Counted from the first letter of the stretch, positions 33,724 to 42,763 are shown. The stretch is DNA of 64,000 nucleotides from an uncultured Prevotellaceae bacterium (GCA_900315095.1 OMXS01000007.1:62001-126000), one strand, 5' to 3'. Notes: generated by a model not told the origin, from the letters alone. Translations and numbers: made by a program.

Positions 33724-33922
33724 GATTACATTCATTACATAAAATTTTCAGCCCCCACTATCCTGCATACTTATAGTTAATTATAATATAATAATTATAT
33801 ATTATAATTATATTAATTAATTTATATATTATAATTTTATGATACTAAATTTCTTCAGATTGAAACAGTCACTAGATATGTACCCCCGAAAAAACAATGT
33901 AATGAATGTAATGGATGTAATG
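33724..33922. repeat. inverted-repeat element 2 with A/T palindromic core
   Basis: The left arm has ATTACATTCATTACAT, an A/T tract and GCCCCCAC (33725-33757). The right arm has TACCCCCGAAAAAACAATG and GTAATGAATGTAATG (33880-33914), its inverse. The 70-80 bp between are nearly all A and T with TATAATATA and TTAATTAA palindromes. Same architecture as 14268-14450. It lies between the PCMD operon promoter and tamL. Confidence 0.6.
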
Positions 33923-34083
33923 ACAGGATGCTTCGAGTGCTTTTGTTCATTCAATAAAAAAGTCTATCCTGTGCCTGTTTCTGCTAACATGCTAATAGCG
34001 TGGGAGTTATGCGCATTTTTGCATTTTTTAATGGTTTATGAGCTGTTTCTTAATATATTTTTACAAGTTATGACCGCCCGTTT

Positions 34084-34115
34084 TTTGGTACTCCTCATGA
34101 TTTGTTGTAACTTTG
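34084..34115 (+). promoter_or_regulatory. tamL promoter
   Basis: TTTG (34084-34087), a 20-bp spacer and TAACTTTG (34108-34115). The -7 box ends 9 bases before ATG 34124, which decides the start. Confidence 0.7.
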
Positions 34116-34123
34116 CACTTGTT

Positions 34124-36346
34124 ATGAGAGAAAGAATACTCAAGGCATATTCCCAACTAGTTGTGGCTCTGGTCATTATGTTGATGACAGCGGCTTGTTC
34201 GACACAAAAGTTTGTGCCGGAAAAGGAGTATTTGCTCTCAAAAGTGGAGGTGAAGAGCGATGTCGACGAACTGGATGCCAGCATGCTGCACCAGTATATC
34301 CGCCAGAAGGCGAATTCCAAGTGGTTCTCCTTGTTCAACGTTCCGCTCGGAACCTATTCGCTTGCTGGCCGTGACACCACGAAATGGATAAACCGCACGT
34401 TGAAGAACATTGGCGAGAAACCCGTGATTTACGACAGCGTGCAGGCACGCCTCTCATGCCAGGACCTCATCACGGCGATGCAGAACATGGGCTACATGCA
34501 TGCCTCGGTGACGCTGAGCAAGAAGATTAAGGGCAAGAAACTTGCGCTGCGCTATGACGTGCATCCGGGCGAGCCTTTCTATATAAGGAACGTGAACTAT
34601 GAGATTGACGACCCTGTGATTGAGAAACTGCTCGGGTTGCGCGACTCTGCCAACTGGGGGCTTCACAAGGGAATGAAGTTCACCGTGGCTCATCTCGACA
34701 ACGAGCGGAAGCGCATCACCAACCTTCTGCAGAACGAAGGATACTATAGGTTCAATAAGGACTTCATACGCTTCACCGCCGACTCTACATCGTCTCTGCG
34801 CGAGGTGGATGTGACACTCCACCTGCTTAGGTACAAGCCGCACAACAACGCCGAGGACACCCTTCACCCAAGATATTTTATCGGTTCGGTGAAGCATGTT
34901 GAAATGGGAGGAGACAGCGTTCATCTGCGCCGAAAGGTGCTCAACGACATCACGATGATTGAAGTGGGGCACCCATACAGCGTGAAGAACTTGCAGAGGA
35001 CTTACAACAACTTCGGTAGCCTGGCTGCTTTGGGATATACCAACATCAGTTTCGCCGAGCGCAAGGACACCACTCTTCTTGACTGTACAATCCACACAAG
35101 CCGCAAGAAGCCGAACACCATAAGTTTCCAGCCAGAGGGCACCAACACCGCAGGAAATCTCGGTGCTGCCGCATCGGTGACATGGACAAACAGGAACCTG
35201 TTCCGTGGCTCGGAGCAGCTGAGCATCGAGGTGAGAGGCGCTTTTGAGGCCATTACAGGACTTGAGGGATACCAGAATCAGAACTACACGGAGTTTGGCG
35301 TGGAGACGCGACTGGAGTTTCCTCGCTTTGTCGCCCCGTTCCTCTCGCGCTCTTTCCGACGCAACTCTAGAGCAACAAGCGAACTCTCAGTCAGTTACGA
35401 TATGCAGAACCGCCCTGAGTTCCATCGCCGCGTGTTCTCTGCCGCATGGAGGTATAAGTGGAGCGATGCCCACCATTTCACAACATATCGCTTTGACCTG
35501 CTCGACCTCAATTACATCTACATGCCGTGGATTTCGCCAACGTTCAAGACCGAGTATCTCGACAATGCAAGCAGCAGAAATGCCATCCTGAGGTACAACT
35601 ATGAGGACCTGTTTATCACTAAGATAGGTTTCGGACTTAACTATAACAACGGAATACGCGCATTCAGGGCTAACATCGAGACATCGGGCAATGTGCTTAG
35701 CGCGTTTTCGCACATCTCGAAAGGGAAGAAGAATGAGAACGGACAATATACCTTATTTAATATAGCGTACGCGCAATACGTCAAGTTCGATGTTGACTAT
35801 TCACGCGTGTGGCGCTTTGACAAGCACAACTCCTTTGCCGTTCATGGTGCGTTGGGCATTGCCTATCCATACGGCAACAGCATGGTGCTGCCATTTGAGA
35901 AACGTTATTTCGGCGGCGGCGCCAACTCTGTGCGCGGATGGAACGTGCGCGGTCTCGGACCGGGTAGGTTTAAGGGAACCAACGGCGCCATCGATTTTAT
36001 TAACCAAACGGGCGACCTGAAGCTTGACCTTAGTGCAGAATACCGCACTTATCTCTTCTGGAAAATTGACGGTGCCGTGTTTGTAGATGCCGGAAACATC
36101 TGGACATTGCGTGAATATGAGGACCAGCCTGGCGGACAGTTCTCATTCAGCGAGTTCTACAAGCAGATAGCTGTGGCTTATGGTGTTGGTTTCCGTCTGA
36201 ATTTCGGTTATTTCATCTTGCGTTTCGACATGGGCATGAAGGCAATAAACCCCGCTTACGAAACAACAGAGGAGCATTATGCCATCATTCACCCGAAACT
36301 CAGTCGCGACTTTGCTTTTCACTTCGCGGTAGGCCTTCCATTCTGA
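34124..36346 (+). CDS. tamL: TamL-type BamA-family outer membrane lipoprotein
   Basis: The 740-residue protein has a lipoprotein signal (lipobox MTAAC, C25), then POTRA-like repeats (to about 330). A 16-strand Omp85 barrel follows, with FGGGANSVRGW and GPGRFKG around the conserved lid-lock motif region and a C-terminal HFAVGLPF. BamA-family proteins insert or export outer membrane proteins; a lipidated TamA-like member is the Bacteroidetes TamL, which works with TamB in the inner membrane. No tamB lies next to it here. A frame running back to 33839 passes through the A/T element and the promoter and is rejected. Its 3' end overlaps the next gene by 47 bp. Confidence 0.85.
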   Translation: MRERILKAYSQLVVALVIMLMTAACSTQKFVPEKEYLLSKVEVKSDVDELDASMLHQYIRQKANSKWFSLFNVPLGTYSLAGRDTTKWINRTLKNIGEKPVIYDSVQARLSCQDLITAMQNMGYMHASVTLSKKIKGKKLALRYDVHPGEPFYIRNVNYEIDDPVIEKLLGLRDSANWGLHKGMKFTVAHLDNERKRITNLLQNEGYYRFNKDFIRFTADSTSSLREVDVTLHLLRYKPHNNAEDTLHPRYFIGSVKHVEMGGDSVHLRRKVLNDITMIEVGHPYSVKNLQRTYNNFGSLAALGYTNISFAERKDTTLLDCTIHTSRKKPNTISFQPEGTNTAGNLGAAASVTWTNRNLFRGSEQLSIEVRGAFEAITGLEGYQNQNYTEFGVETRLEFPRFVAPFLSRSFRRNSRATSELSVSYDMQNRPEFHRRVFSAAWRYKWSDAHHFTTYRFDLLDLNYIYMPWISPTFKTEYLDNASSRNAILRYNYEDLFITKIGFGLNYNNGIRAFRANIETSGNVLSAFSHISKGKKNENGQYTLFNIAYAQYVKFDVDYSRVWRFDKHNSFAVHGALGIAYPYGNSMVLPFEKRYFGGGANSVRGWNVRGLGPGRFKGTNGAIDFINQTGDLKLDLSAEYRTYLFWKIDGAVFVDAGNIWTLREYEDQPGGQFSFSEFYKQIAVAYGVGFRLNFGYFILRFDMGMKAINPAYETTEEHYAIIHPKLSRDFAFHFAVGLPF

Positions 36347-36761
36347 CCTTCCATGTGTTGCCCTCTTTCACCAGCGTGATGTCGAAGACGCCCTCGTCAA
36401 CGATGTGCCCTGTCTTGCCTATGGTGTCGGCCTCGAAAAAGTTGCTTACTATTACTTTTGCATGGCACTCGGCATCGTCGCCGCTGACGTTCTCCACCTC
36501 GACCGAAGCCTCCTCCTCAAGCCCTCTCAGACTCTTGATGTCGTCCTCGTTGATTTGGCTTGCCGCGAAACTTATCCATTGTTCGCTCTCCTTGGTGCAG
36601 TACTTTAGAGAGTTCTTATATCTGAGATTAAAATAACTCTCCGCGAATGCATTTGCCACATCCTCGGCATCGCTGGGGTTAACCGACGACACGAAATTGC
36701 ATGACGCACAAACAAGCAGTAACAATAGTGTTGCAATATGAAATTTGAAGAGTCTCAGCAT
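36300..36761 (-). CDS. small lipoprotein, DUF4878/lumazine-like fold
   Basis: The 153-residue lipoprotein has lipobox VCASC (C21). The rest is a single cone-shaped alpha+beta domain (AFAESYFNLRYKNSLKYC, then VEVENVSGDDAECHAKVIVSN and GNTWKVRM) like the NTF2/DUF4878 proteins common in Bacteroidetes envelopes. Function unknown. It converges on tamL, with 47 bp shared by the two coding regions. Confidence 0.75.
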   Translation of the reverse strand: MLRLFKFHIATLLLLLVCASCNFVSSVNPSDAEDVANAFAESYFNLRYKNSLKYCTKESEQWISFAASQINEDDIKSLRGLEEEASVEVENVSGDDAECHAKVIVSNFFEADTIGKTGHIVDEGVFDITLVKEGNTWKVRMEGLPRSEKQSRD

Positions 36762-36813
36762 AATTTTTAGTCATTGAATGTTTAAAAAACTTATATTTAG
36801 AATAAAATCAGTG

Positions 36814-36821
36814 CAAAGATA
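36814..36821 (-). promoter_or_regulatory. promoter -7 box of the DUF4878-like lipoprotein gene
   Basis: Minus-strand TATCTTTG, 53 bp upstream of ATG 36761. Confidence 0.55.
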
Positions 36822-36831
36822 GTGAAAATCT

Positions 36832-36862
36832 TTTGTACATTCTCTTTTTTTGAGTACTTTTG
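36832..36862 (+). promoter_or_regulatory. MBL hydrolase promoter
   Basis: TTTG (36832-36835), a 19-bp spacer and TACTTTTG (36855-36862). It excludes a start at ATG 36822. Confidence 0.65.
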
Positions 36863-36881
36863 TATCAAAATACACACATTA

Positions 36882-37682
36882 ATGTTGAAATTCATCTCTT
36901 TTGGCAGCGGGAGCAGCGGTAATTGCTATTATCTGTTTACCGAGAACGACGGCATTCTTATAGATGCCGGCGTGGGAGTCAGTATTCTTAAGAAATGGTT
37001 TGCGGATTATGGTCTTTCAATGTCAAACATTCATAACATACTCATCACTCATCACCATGCCGACCATGTGAAGTGCGTGGGCAGTCTCAGCAACGACTTG
37101 AAGGTGCCTGTTTATGCTACGCGTCAAGTTCATGTTGGAATAGACAACAATTATTGTGTAAGATACAAAGTGAATGGTGCTAATAGAAAATATATAGAAA
37201 AGGGATCGACCTTTTCTATAGGAGATTTCCGCATAACAACATTCGAAATTCCACACGATTGTGATAATGTGGGGTTTATGCTTGAGCATAAAGGTATTAC
37301 ATTTTGTTTGATGACTGACGTGGGGCACGTGACAGAAGAAATGAAGACCTTTATTTCCCGCGCAAATTATCTTGTAATTGAAGCTAATCATGAGGACGAA
37401 ATGTTGAAGGCAGGACCATACCCTGAATTTTTAAAAGAAAGGGTTGCAGGAGAAAACGGACATCTTTCTAATAGAATGTGTGCCATAGCGTTGGCAGAGA
37501 ACGTAACTGAAAAACTAAAACATGTTTGGCTATGCCATATTAGTGACGTAAACAACGATCCTGTTCTTGCAAGAAAAACAGTAGAAATAATTCTTGGCAG
37601 TTATGGCATCGTGGCGGGAAAGGATTTCATGCTTGAAGTGCTAAAACGCAAAACACCAAGTAATCTGTTCGATTTGATATGA
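36882..37682 (+). CDS. metallo-beta-lactamase fold hydrolase, YycJ/WalJ-like
   Basis: The 266-residue protein starts MLKFISFGSGSSGNCYYL, the usual opening of the YycJ branch. It carries the metal-binding HHHADH motif, CLMTDVGHVTEEM and a late HISDVNND. This branch groups with nucleases and phosphodiesterases; the cell role is linked to DNA or wall homeostasis in other bacteria. The earlier ATG at 36822 lies upstream of the promoter and is rejected. Confidence 0.88.
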   Translation: MLKFISFGSGSSGNCYYLFTENDGILIDAGVGVSILKKWFADYGLSMSNIHNILITHHHADHVKCVGSLSNDLKVPVYATRQVHVGIDNNYCVRYKVNGANRKYIEKGSTFSIGDFRITTFEIPHDCDNVGFMLEHKGITFCLMTDVGHVTEEMKTFISRANYLVIEANHEDEMLKAGPYPEFLKERVAGENGHLSNRMCAIALAENVTEKLKHVWLCHISDVNNDPVLARKTVEIILGSYGIVAGKDFMLEVLKRKTPSNLFDLI

Positions 37683-37760
37683 AATTGATGCTTCCAGCAA
37701 GCATAAACAGAGGTAAAACTCAAAAAAAAACTTAATTGTCAATATTAATAAAAGAAATAT

Positions 37761-37791
37761 TTTGTTAATTCGGGAAAAGTTTGTAATTTTG
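37761..37791 (+). promoter_or_regulatory. rpmB operon promoter
   Basis: TTTG (37761-37764), a 19-bp spacer and TAATTTTG (37784-37791). About 45 bases of leader. Confidence 0.7.
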
Positions 37792-37839
37792 CACCCTGTT
37801 TGGAATAAGTATCAAAAAATCAGAAAAAAGTAGATAGAA

Positions 37840-38103
37840 ATGTCGAAGATTTGTCAGATTACGGGAAAGAAGGCGCAGATTGGCAACAACGTTTCCCACT
37901 CAAAGCATCGCACAAAGCGTAGTTTTGATGTAAACCTGTTCAGCAAGAAGTTCTACTATGTAGAGGAGAGCTGCTGGATAAGCCTTAAGATAAGCGCAGC
38001 AGGCTTGCGCCTAATTAACAAAATTGGTCTCGATGCAGCTCTTAAGCAGGCAGTTGCCAAAGGATACTGTGACTGGAAGGACATTAAAGTTATAGGAGAA
38101 TAA
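37840..38103 (+). CDS. rpmB: 50S ribosomal protein L28
   Basis: The 87-residue protein starts [29 protein letters not shown] and ends with [23 protein letters not shown]28 is a non-essential 50S protein that binds near the L1 side of the subunit. First gene of rpmB-rpmG-DUF4295, an arrangement conserved in Bacteroidetes. Confidence 0.97.
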   Translation: MSKICQITGKKAQIGNNVSHSKHRTKRSFDVNLFSKKFYYVEESCWISLKISAAGLRLINKIGLDAALKQAVAKGYCDWKDIKVIGE

Positions 38104-38108
38104 TCATC

Positions 38109-38297
38109 ATGGCAAAAAAAGCAAAAGGCAATAGAGTACAGGTTATACTTGAATGCACAGAGATGAAGAATAGCGGTCTGCCAGGAACAAGCCGCTATAT
38201 CACTACAAAGAACCGCAAGAATACACCTGAGCGCATGGAGTTGAAGAAGTACAACCCCATCCTTAAGCGTATGACTGTTCATAAGGAAATTAAATAA
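38109..38297 (+). CDS. rpmG: 50S ribosomal protein L33
   Basis: The 62-residue protein has [21 protein letters not shown] and [14 protein letters not shown]. It lacks the paired CxxC zinc ligands (a single cysteine remains), so it is the zinc-free form of L33, common in this phylum. Five bases after rpmB. Confidence 0.95.
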   Translation: MAKKAKGNRVQVILECTEMKNSGLPGTSRYITTKNRKNTPERMELKKYNPILKRMTVHKEIK

Positions 38298-38313
38298 TAA
38301 ATAAAGAAAGAAG

Positions 38314-38472
38314 ATGGCAAAGAAAACTGTCGCAACCCTCCACGAAGGTTCTAAGGACGGGCGTGCATACACAAAGGTTATAAAGATGGAAAGAAGCCCT
38401 AAGACAGGTGCTTACATCTTTAACGAGCAGATGGTTCCTAACGAAGCTGTTAAGGATTTCTTTAAGAATTAA
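38314..38472 (+). CDS. DUF4295 family small basic protein
   Basis: The 52-residue protein begins MAKKTVATLHEGSKDGRAY and ends NEAVKDFFKN. It follows rpmG by 16 bp and is found at this place throughout the Bacteroidetes, which hints at a ribosome-linked role. The function is unknown. It is too short for many automatic gene callers. Confidence 0.88.
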   Translation: MAKKTVATLHEGSKDGRAYTKVIKMERSPKTGAYIFNEQMVPNEAVKDFFKN

Positions 38473-38496
38473 TTTTCTTATAATCACTATAGAATT

Positions 38497-38533
38497 AAGC
38501 CGCAACATGTTTTATGTTTGCGGCTTATTTTTA
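38497..38533 (+). terminator. terminator of the rpmB operon
   Basis: AAGCCGCAACAT pairs with ATGTTTGCGGCTT around GTTTT, with a weak T-rich tail. Confidence 0.65.
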
Positions 38534-38565
38534 TGCTCGTTTACAAGCAAAAAACAATTCGTATA

Positions 38566-38597
38566 TTTGCTATTGTGAAAGATTTGATGTAATTTTG
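38566..38597 (+). promoter_or_regulatory. ftsY promoter
   Basis: TTTG (38566-38569), a 20-bp spacer and TAATTTTG (38590-38597), 17 bp before ATG 38615. Confidence 0.65.
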
Positions 38598-38614
38598 TAC
38601 GCAAAATAGATATT

Positions 38615-39571
38615 ATGGGTATTTTCGGATTATTTAATAAAAAGAAGAAAGAGACACTCGACAAGGGTCTTGAGAAGACAAAGGAGAGCGTGTTCTCTAA
38701 ACTGGCGCGTGCCGTTGCGGGCAAGTCAAAGGTTGACGATGACGTGCTCGACAATCTCGAAGAGGTGCTTATTACAAGTGATGTCGGTGTTGACACCACA
38801 TTGAAGATAATTGAGAAGATTGAAAGCAGAGTGGCGCGAGACAAGTATGTTTCCACTTCTGAACTGAACGGTATATTAAGAGAGGAAATCGCTGACCTCT
38901 TGGCAGAGAACAATACCGAAGACAACGACAACTGGGACCTGCCCGCCGATCATAAGCCTTACGTTATTCTGGTGGTTGGCGTGAACGGAGTGGGCAAGAC
39001 AACAACCATCGGTAAACTTGCGTATCAGTTCAAGAATGCCGGCAAGAAAGTGTATCTTGGCGCTGCTGACACCTTCAGGGCGGCTGCCGTAGAGCAGTTG
39101 TGCATCTGGGGAGAGCGCGTGGGATGTCCCGTGATAAAGCAAAAAATGGGAAGCGACCCCGCGTCTGTTGCCTTCGACACTCTGAGTTCTGCTAAGGCAA
39201 ACGACGCCGACGTTGTTCTTATTGACACCGCCGGGCGTCTTCATAACAAGGTGGGACTCATGAACGAGTTGAAGAAGATAAAGGACGTTATGAAGAAGGT
39301 GGTTCCCGATGCACCCGATGAGGTTATGCTTGTTCTGGATGGAAGTACCGGTCAGAACGCTTTTGAGCAGGCGAAGCAGTTTGCAGCCGTGACACAGATA
39401 ACGAGTCTTGCTATAACAAAGCTCGACGGCACGGCAAAAGGTGGTGTGGTAATCGGCATAAGCGACCAGCTTAAAGTGCCCGTGAAATACATCGGTCTTG
39501 GAGAGGGCATGGAAGACCTGCAACTCTTCAACCGTCGCCAGTTCGTAGATTCTCTTTTCAGCAATAACTAA
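38615..39571 (+). CDS. ftsY: signal recognition particle receptor FtsY
   Basis: The 318-residue SRP GTPase has an N domain (ETLDKGLEKTKESVFSKL) and the G domain with GVNGVGKTTTIGKLA, DTFRAAAVEQL, DTAGRL and TKLDGTAKGG. It docks ribosome-SRP complexes at the inner membrane. The acidic A domain of the E. coli protein is absent, as is usual in the phylum. rimO follows 16 bp on. Confidence 0.97.
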   Translation: MGIFGLFNKKKKETLDKGLEKTKESVFSKLARAVAGKSKVDDDVLDNLEEVLITSDVGVDTTLKIIEKIESRVARDKYVSTSELNGILREEIADLLAENNTEDNDNWDLPADHKPYVILVVGVNGVGKTTTIGKLAYQFKNAGKKVYLGAADTFRAAAVEQLCIWGERVGCPVIKQKMGSDPASVAFDTLSSAKANDADVVLIDTAGRLHNKVGLMNELKKIKDVMKKVVPDAPDEVMLVLDGSTGQNAFEQAKQFAAVTQITSLAITKLDGTAKGGVVIGISDQLKVPVKYIGLGEGMEDLQLFNRRQFVDSLFSNN

Positions 39572-39587
39572 TTATAGGAGTGTTGTT

Positions 39588-40889
39588 TTGAAGCGCAATC
39601 ACGTTGACATAATCACCCTTGGCTGCTCGAAGAATCTTGTGGACAGCGAGATTCTGATGAAGCAGTTTGAGAATAACGGATACTCGTGCGACCACGATAG
39701 CGAGAATCCGGAAGGCGAGATTGCAATTATAAATACCTGCGGTTTTATCGGAGATGCCAAGGAAGAGAGCATAAACACGATATTGGAGTTTGCCGAACGG
39801 AAGAAGAAAGGCGAACTGAAGAAGTTGTTCGTAATGGGATGTTTGTCGCAACGTTATAAGAGTGAGCTTGAGAACGAACTCCCGGAGGTGGACAAGTATT
39901 ATGGAAAGTTCGACTACAAGCAGGTTCTTGTTGACCTCGGTGTTGTTCAGTCGATTCCCGAAAGTGGCAGCCGCGTGATAACCACTCCTAACCATTATGC
40001 CTATATTAAAATAAGTGAAGGATGCGACAGGCATTGTGCTTATTGTGCCATACCTATCATTACGGGCAAGCACATCAGCCGACCAAAGGATGAAATCCTA
40101 TGCGAGATTAAAGAACTTGTTAGCCAGGGAGTTAAGGAGTTCCAGATAATTGCCCAGGAACTGACATTCTACGGGAGGGATTTTGACGGCAAGTCGCATA
40201 TCGCGGAACTTGTAAGCGATATTTCAGACATTGAAGGTGTTGAGTGGATAAGGCTCCACTATGCCTATCCAGCACAGTTCCCGCTCGAGTTGCTCGATGT
40301 CATTCGCGAAAAGAAGAACGTTTGCAAGTATCTCGACATCGCCTTGCAACACATCTCCGACCACATGCTTTCGGCGATGCACAGGCATATAACGAAAGAG
40401 GAAACTTATAAACTCATTGAGGAAATACGCCGAAGAGTGCCTGGAATAACCTTGAGAACTACGTTGATGGTGGGATTCCCAGGCGAGACGGAGCAGGACT
40501 ATGAGGAACTGAAAGAGTTCACTCGATGGGCGCGTTTCGAGAGAATGGGCGCGTTTGCATACTCTGAAGAGGAGGGCACTTATAGCGAACAGCATTATAA
40601 AGACGATGTACCTGAAGACGTAAAGGAGGCAAGGCTTTCAAAACTGATGATGATTCAGCAGAAGATAAGTGCTGAACTCGAAGAGAAACGCGTTGGCACC
40701 ACGATGAAAGTCATCATCGACAGGAAAGAGGGTGATTACTATGTGGGAAGAACGGAGTTCTCTTCGCCTGAAGTAGACCCCGAGGTGCTCGTCCCTGCAG
40801 AAGAAAAGCAGTTGACCATCGGCCAGTTCTACGATGTCAAGATTGTTGGTTCTGAGGAGTTCGACCTTTATGCTACAACTATATACTAA
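39588..40889 (+). CDS. rimO: ribosomal protein S12 methylthiotransferase RimO
   Basis: The 433-residue protein has an N-terminal UPF0004 domain (IITLGCSKNLVDSE), the radical-SAM cluster CDRHCAYCAIP and a C-terminal TRAM domain (GDYYVGRTEFSSPEVDPEVLV). It methylthiolates an aspartate of ribosomal protein S12. The start is TTG 39588, preceded at 7 bp by AGGAG, a true Shine-Dalgarno sequence and unusual in this window. It is probably co-transcribed with ftsY. Confidence 0.95.
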   Translation: MKRNHVDIITLGCSKNLVDSEILMKQFENNGYSCDHDSENPEGEIAIINTCGFIGDAKEESINTILEFAERKKKGELKKLFVMGCLSQRYKSELENELPEVDKYYGKFDYKQVLVDLGVVQSIPESGSRVITTPNHYAYIKISEGCDRHCAYCAIPIITGKHISRPKDEILCEIKELVSQGVKEFQIIAQELTFYGRDFDGKSHIAELVSDISDIEGVEWIRLHYAYPAQFPLELLDVIREKKNVCKYLDIALQHISDHMLSAMHRHITKEETYKLIEEIRRRVPGITLRTTLMVGFPGETEQDYEELKEFTRWARFERMGAFAYSEEEGTYSEQHYKDDVPEDVKEARLSKLMMIQQKISAELEEKRVGTTMKVIIDRKEGDYYVGRTEFSSPEVDPEVLVPAEEKQLTIGQFYDVKIVGSEEFDLYATTIY

Positions 40890-40909
40890 AAGAAGAAAAC
40901 ATCATAAAC

Positions 40910-41203
40910 ATGAATAATAAAGACTTCATACACCAATTGTCATTGCGGCTGGGCATCACTCACGAAGAGGCACAGGCCACAATGAACAAGACAATAGACA
41001 TCATGGGCGATGTCTTTCAGGAAGGTGACTCAATACAGATGCCTAACTTTGGCACTTTCGAGGTGAAGAAGAGACTCGAGCGTATAGTTGTTAATCCAGG
41101 CACAAAACAAAGGATGCTCGTTCCGCCCAAACTCGTGTTGGGGTTCAAACCCGTTGCTTCTTTGAAAGAGAAACTAAAGAATGGAGGGGCAGGCAATGAG
41201 TAG
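40910..41203 (+). CDS. HU/IHF family DNA-binding protein
   Basis: The 97-residue protein has the HU dimer fold: NNKDFIHQLSLRLGITHEEA at the N-terminus and MPNFGTFEVKKRLERIVVNPGT in the beta arm. It bends DNA in the nucleoid or at specific sites. It overlaps the next gene by 8 bp, and that gene also begins with an HU domain. The pair may form a heterodimer. Confidence 0.9.
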   Translation: MNNKDFIHQLSLRLGITHEEAQATMNKTIDIMGDVFQEGDSIQMPNFGTFEVKKRLERIVVNPGTKQRMLVPPKLVLGFKPVASLKEKLKNGGAGNE

Positions 41204-42749
41204 AATATCCATACAAGAGTTCGCAGAGCGACTTGCCGAGAGAAAAGGCATGAGCGTCTCCGATGCCCAGCAGTTCCTGACGGCTATGCTCGACACTATT
41301 AACGAGGGTCTTAAGGACGATAAAACCGTTAAGGTGAAAGGGCTTGGAACGTTCAAGGTAATTGACGTTAAACAGCGCAAGAGCGTGGATGTTAACACCG
41401 GCGAGGAGATTATAATTGAAGGCAGAGGGAAAATAACGTTCACCCCCGATTCGATTATGAAAGACCTGGTGAACAAACCCTTCTCGCAATTCGAGACGGT
41501 GGTGCTTAACGAAGGTGTTGACTTCTCCGAAATTGACTCTATGGAGGGCGAAGATGAAGAACCTACGGATGATGTTGAAATAACAGAAAATGAAGAGCAG
41601 CACGAAGAAATAATAGAGACAAAAGCAGATGAAGTGCCTCATGTTGCCGCGATTATGGGTAGCGAGGTGCCTGAAATAGAACCCGAAACAGGCGAAGAGG
41701 TAAGCAACGATGCTCCCGAAGCCGTTTCTGATGAGTCGTTCAGCGAGGCTTTGCTCGTGCTGGATTACATCAACGGAAAAGAGATGCCGCAGGAAACACC
41801 TGCAGAAGAGCCGAAGGAAGAGGGCCTTGATGCGACGGATGAGGCCATCGCTGATGCTTTGTTCGTGGTGCACTCGCTTGATGGGGAAAAGGCTGAGAAA
41901 GTGGAAGTGCCCGTTGAAACTATAGAAGAAACGGAAGAGGCACCAGAAGTCGTAGCAGAAGAACCCTTAGAGGAAACACAGGAAGAAATTCCAGATGAAG
42001 TTACTGAAGAGCCTTCAATTACCGAAGAGCCAGAACCCGTTGCGGAAGAACTGGAAGAACCGGTCAAGGAAGCTATCGTTGAGGAAGAAGAGAAACCAGA
42101 ATCCGTTGAAACGCCAACGGAACAAATATATGACAATAGTGATGACGAGGAACCGTCGAGCACGTGGAAACGCTGGCTGATAGCCATTGCGTTGATAGCC
42201 GTTGTCGGTCTATTGTCATATTATTGCATCAATTTCTTCAACCACAAGGAGTCACTTGCCAACGAGGAACTTAACAATAATGCCTTAGCGGTTGATAGTC
42301 AGAAGGTGGCAAACGAGCATCCGTCTGATTCCGTAGCCTCCGTTGACTCTCTGGCAATAATGAAACGTGAGAAGGAAATCGAAGATTCTATCACGGCAGT
42401 TGCAATGAAGAATAAGGCCGAAGGCGCTAAAAAGGAAACTGTAGCGAAGCCCGAGCAAAAGCCCGTGGCCGTAACTCCTGCACCAAGCAAGCCGCAACAA
42501 GCCGCTCCAACTACAAATAAGGAGCTTGAATACGCTAAAAGGCTTGTGCAATATGGCGCTTATAACATTGTAGGAACCGACAAGGTAATTACCGTTAAGA
42601 AAGGACAGACAATGACATCTGTCGCAAAGGCTTATCTTGGACGCGATATGGCGTGCTACATCGAAGTGCATAACGGCACCACAACATTGATAGAAGGACA
42701 AAAACTCAAGATACCTAAACTTCAAACAAAAAAGAAGTCAAGAAGATAA
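41196..42749 (+). CDS. HU-domain protein with acidic linker, membrane helix and LysM-like C-terminus
   Basis: From ATG 41196 (517 residues), residues 1-90 are an HU-like DNA-binding domain (AERKGMSVSDAQQFL, then VKGLGTFKVIDV). Residues about 95-325 are a very acidic Glu-rich stretch with the repeated element EALLVLDYI/DALFVVHSL. One membrane helix follows (about 327-349). The C-terminus has VKKGQTMTSVAKAYLGRDMA and GQKLKIPKL, a LysM-like module. The predicted topology puts DNA binding inside and a wall-binding module in the periplasm. An alternative ATG at 41181 adds five residues; GGAGG between the two favours 41196. The 3' end is followed by repeat array 3 and a terminator. Confidence 0.85.
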   Translation: MSRISIQEFAERLAERKGMSVSDAQQFLTAMLDTINEGLKDDKTVKVKGLGTFKVIDVKQRKSVDVNTGEEIIIEGRGKITFTPDSIMKDLVNKPFSQFETVVLNEGVDFSEIDSMEGEDEEPTDDVEITENEEQHEEIIETKADEVPHVAAIMGSEVPEIEPETGEEVSNDAPEAVSDESFSEALLVLDYINGKEMPQETPAEEPKEEGLDATDEAIADALFVVHSLDGEKAEKVEVPVETIEETEEAPEVVAEEPLEETQEEIPDEVTEEPSITEEPEPVAEELEEPVKEAIVEEEEKPESVETPTEQIYDNSDDEEPSSTWKRWLIAIALIAVVGLLSYYCINFFNHKESLANEELNNNALAVDSQKVANEHPSDSVASVDSLAIMKREKEIEDSITAVAMKNKAEGAKKETVAKPEQKPVAVTPAPSKPQQAAPTTNKELEYAKRLVQYGAYNIVGTDKVITVKKGQTMTSVAKAYLGRDMACYIEVHNGTTTLIEGQKLKIPKLQTKKKSRR

Positions 42750-42763
42750 ATATATGCTTTTAT

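Noticed and set aside
33839-34123. A 95-residue N-terminal extension of tamL
   Set aside because: It passes through the A/T inverted-repeat element and the promoter at 34084-34115 and would bury the lipoprotein signal.
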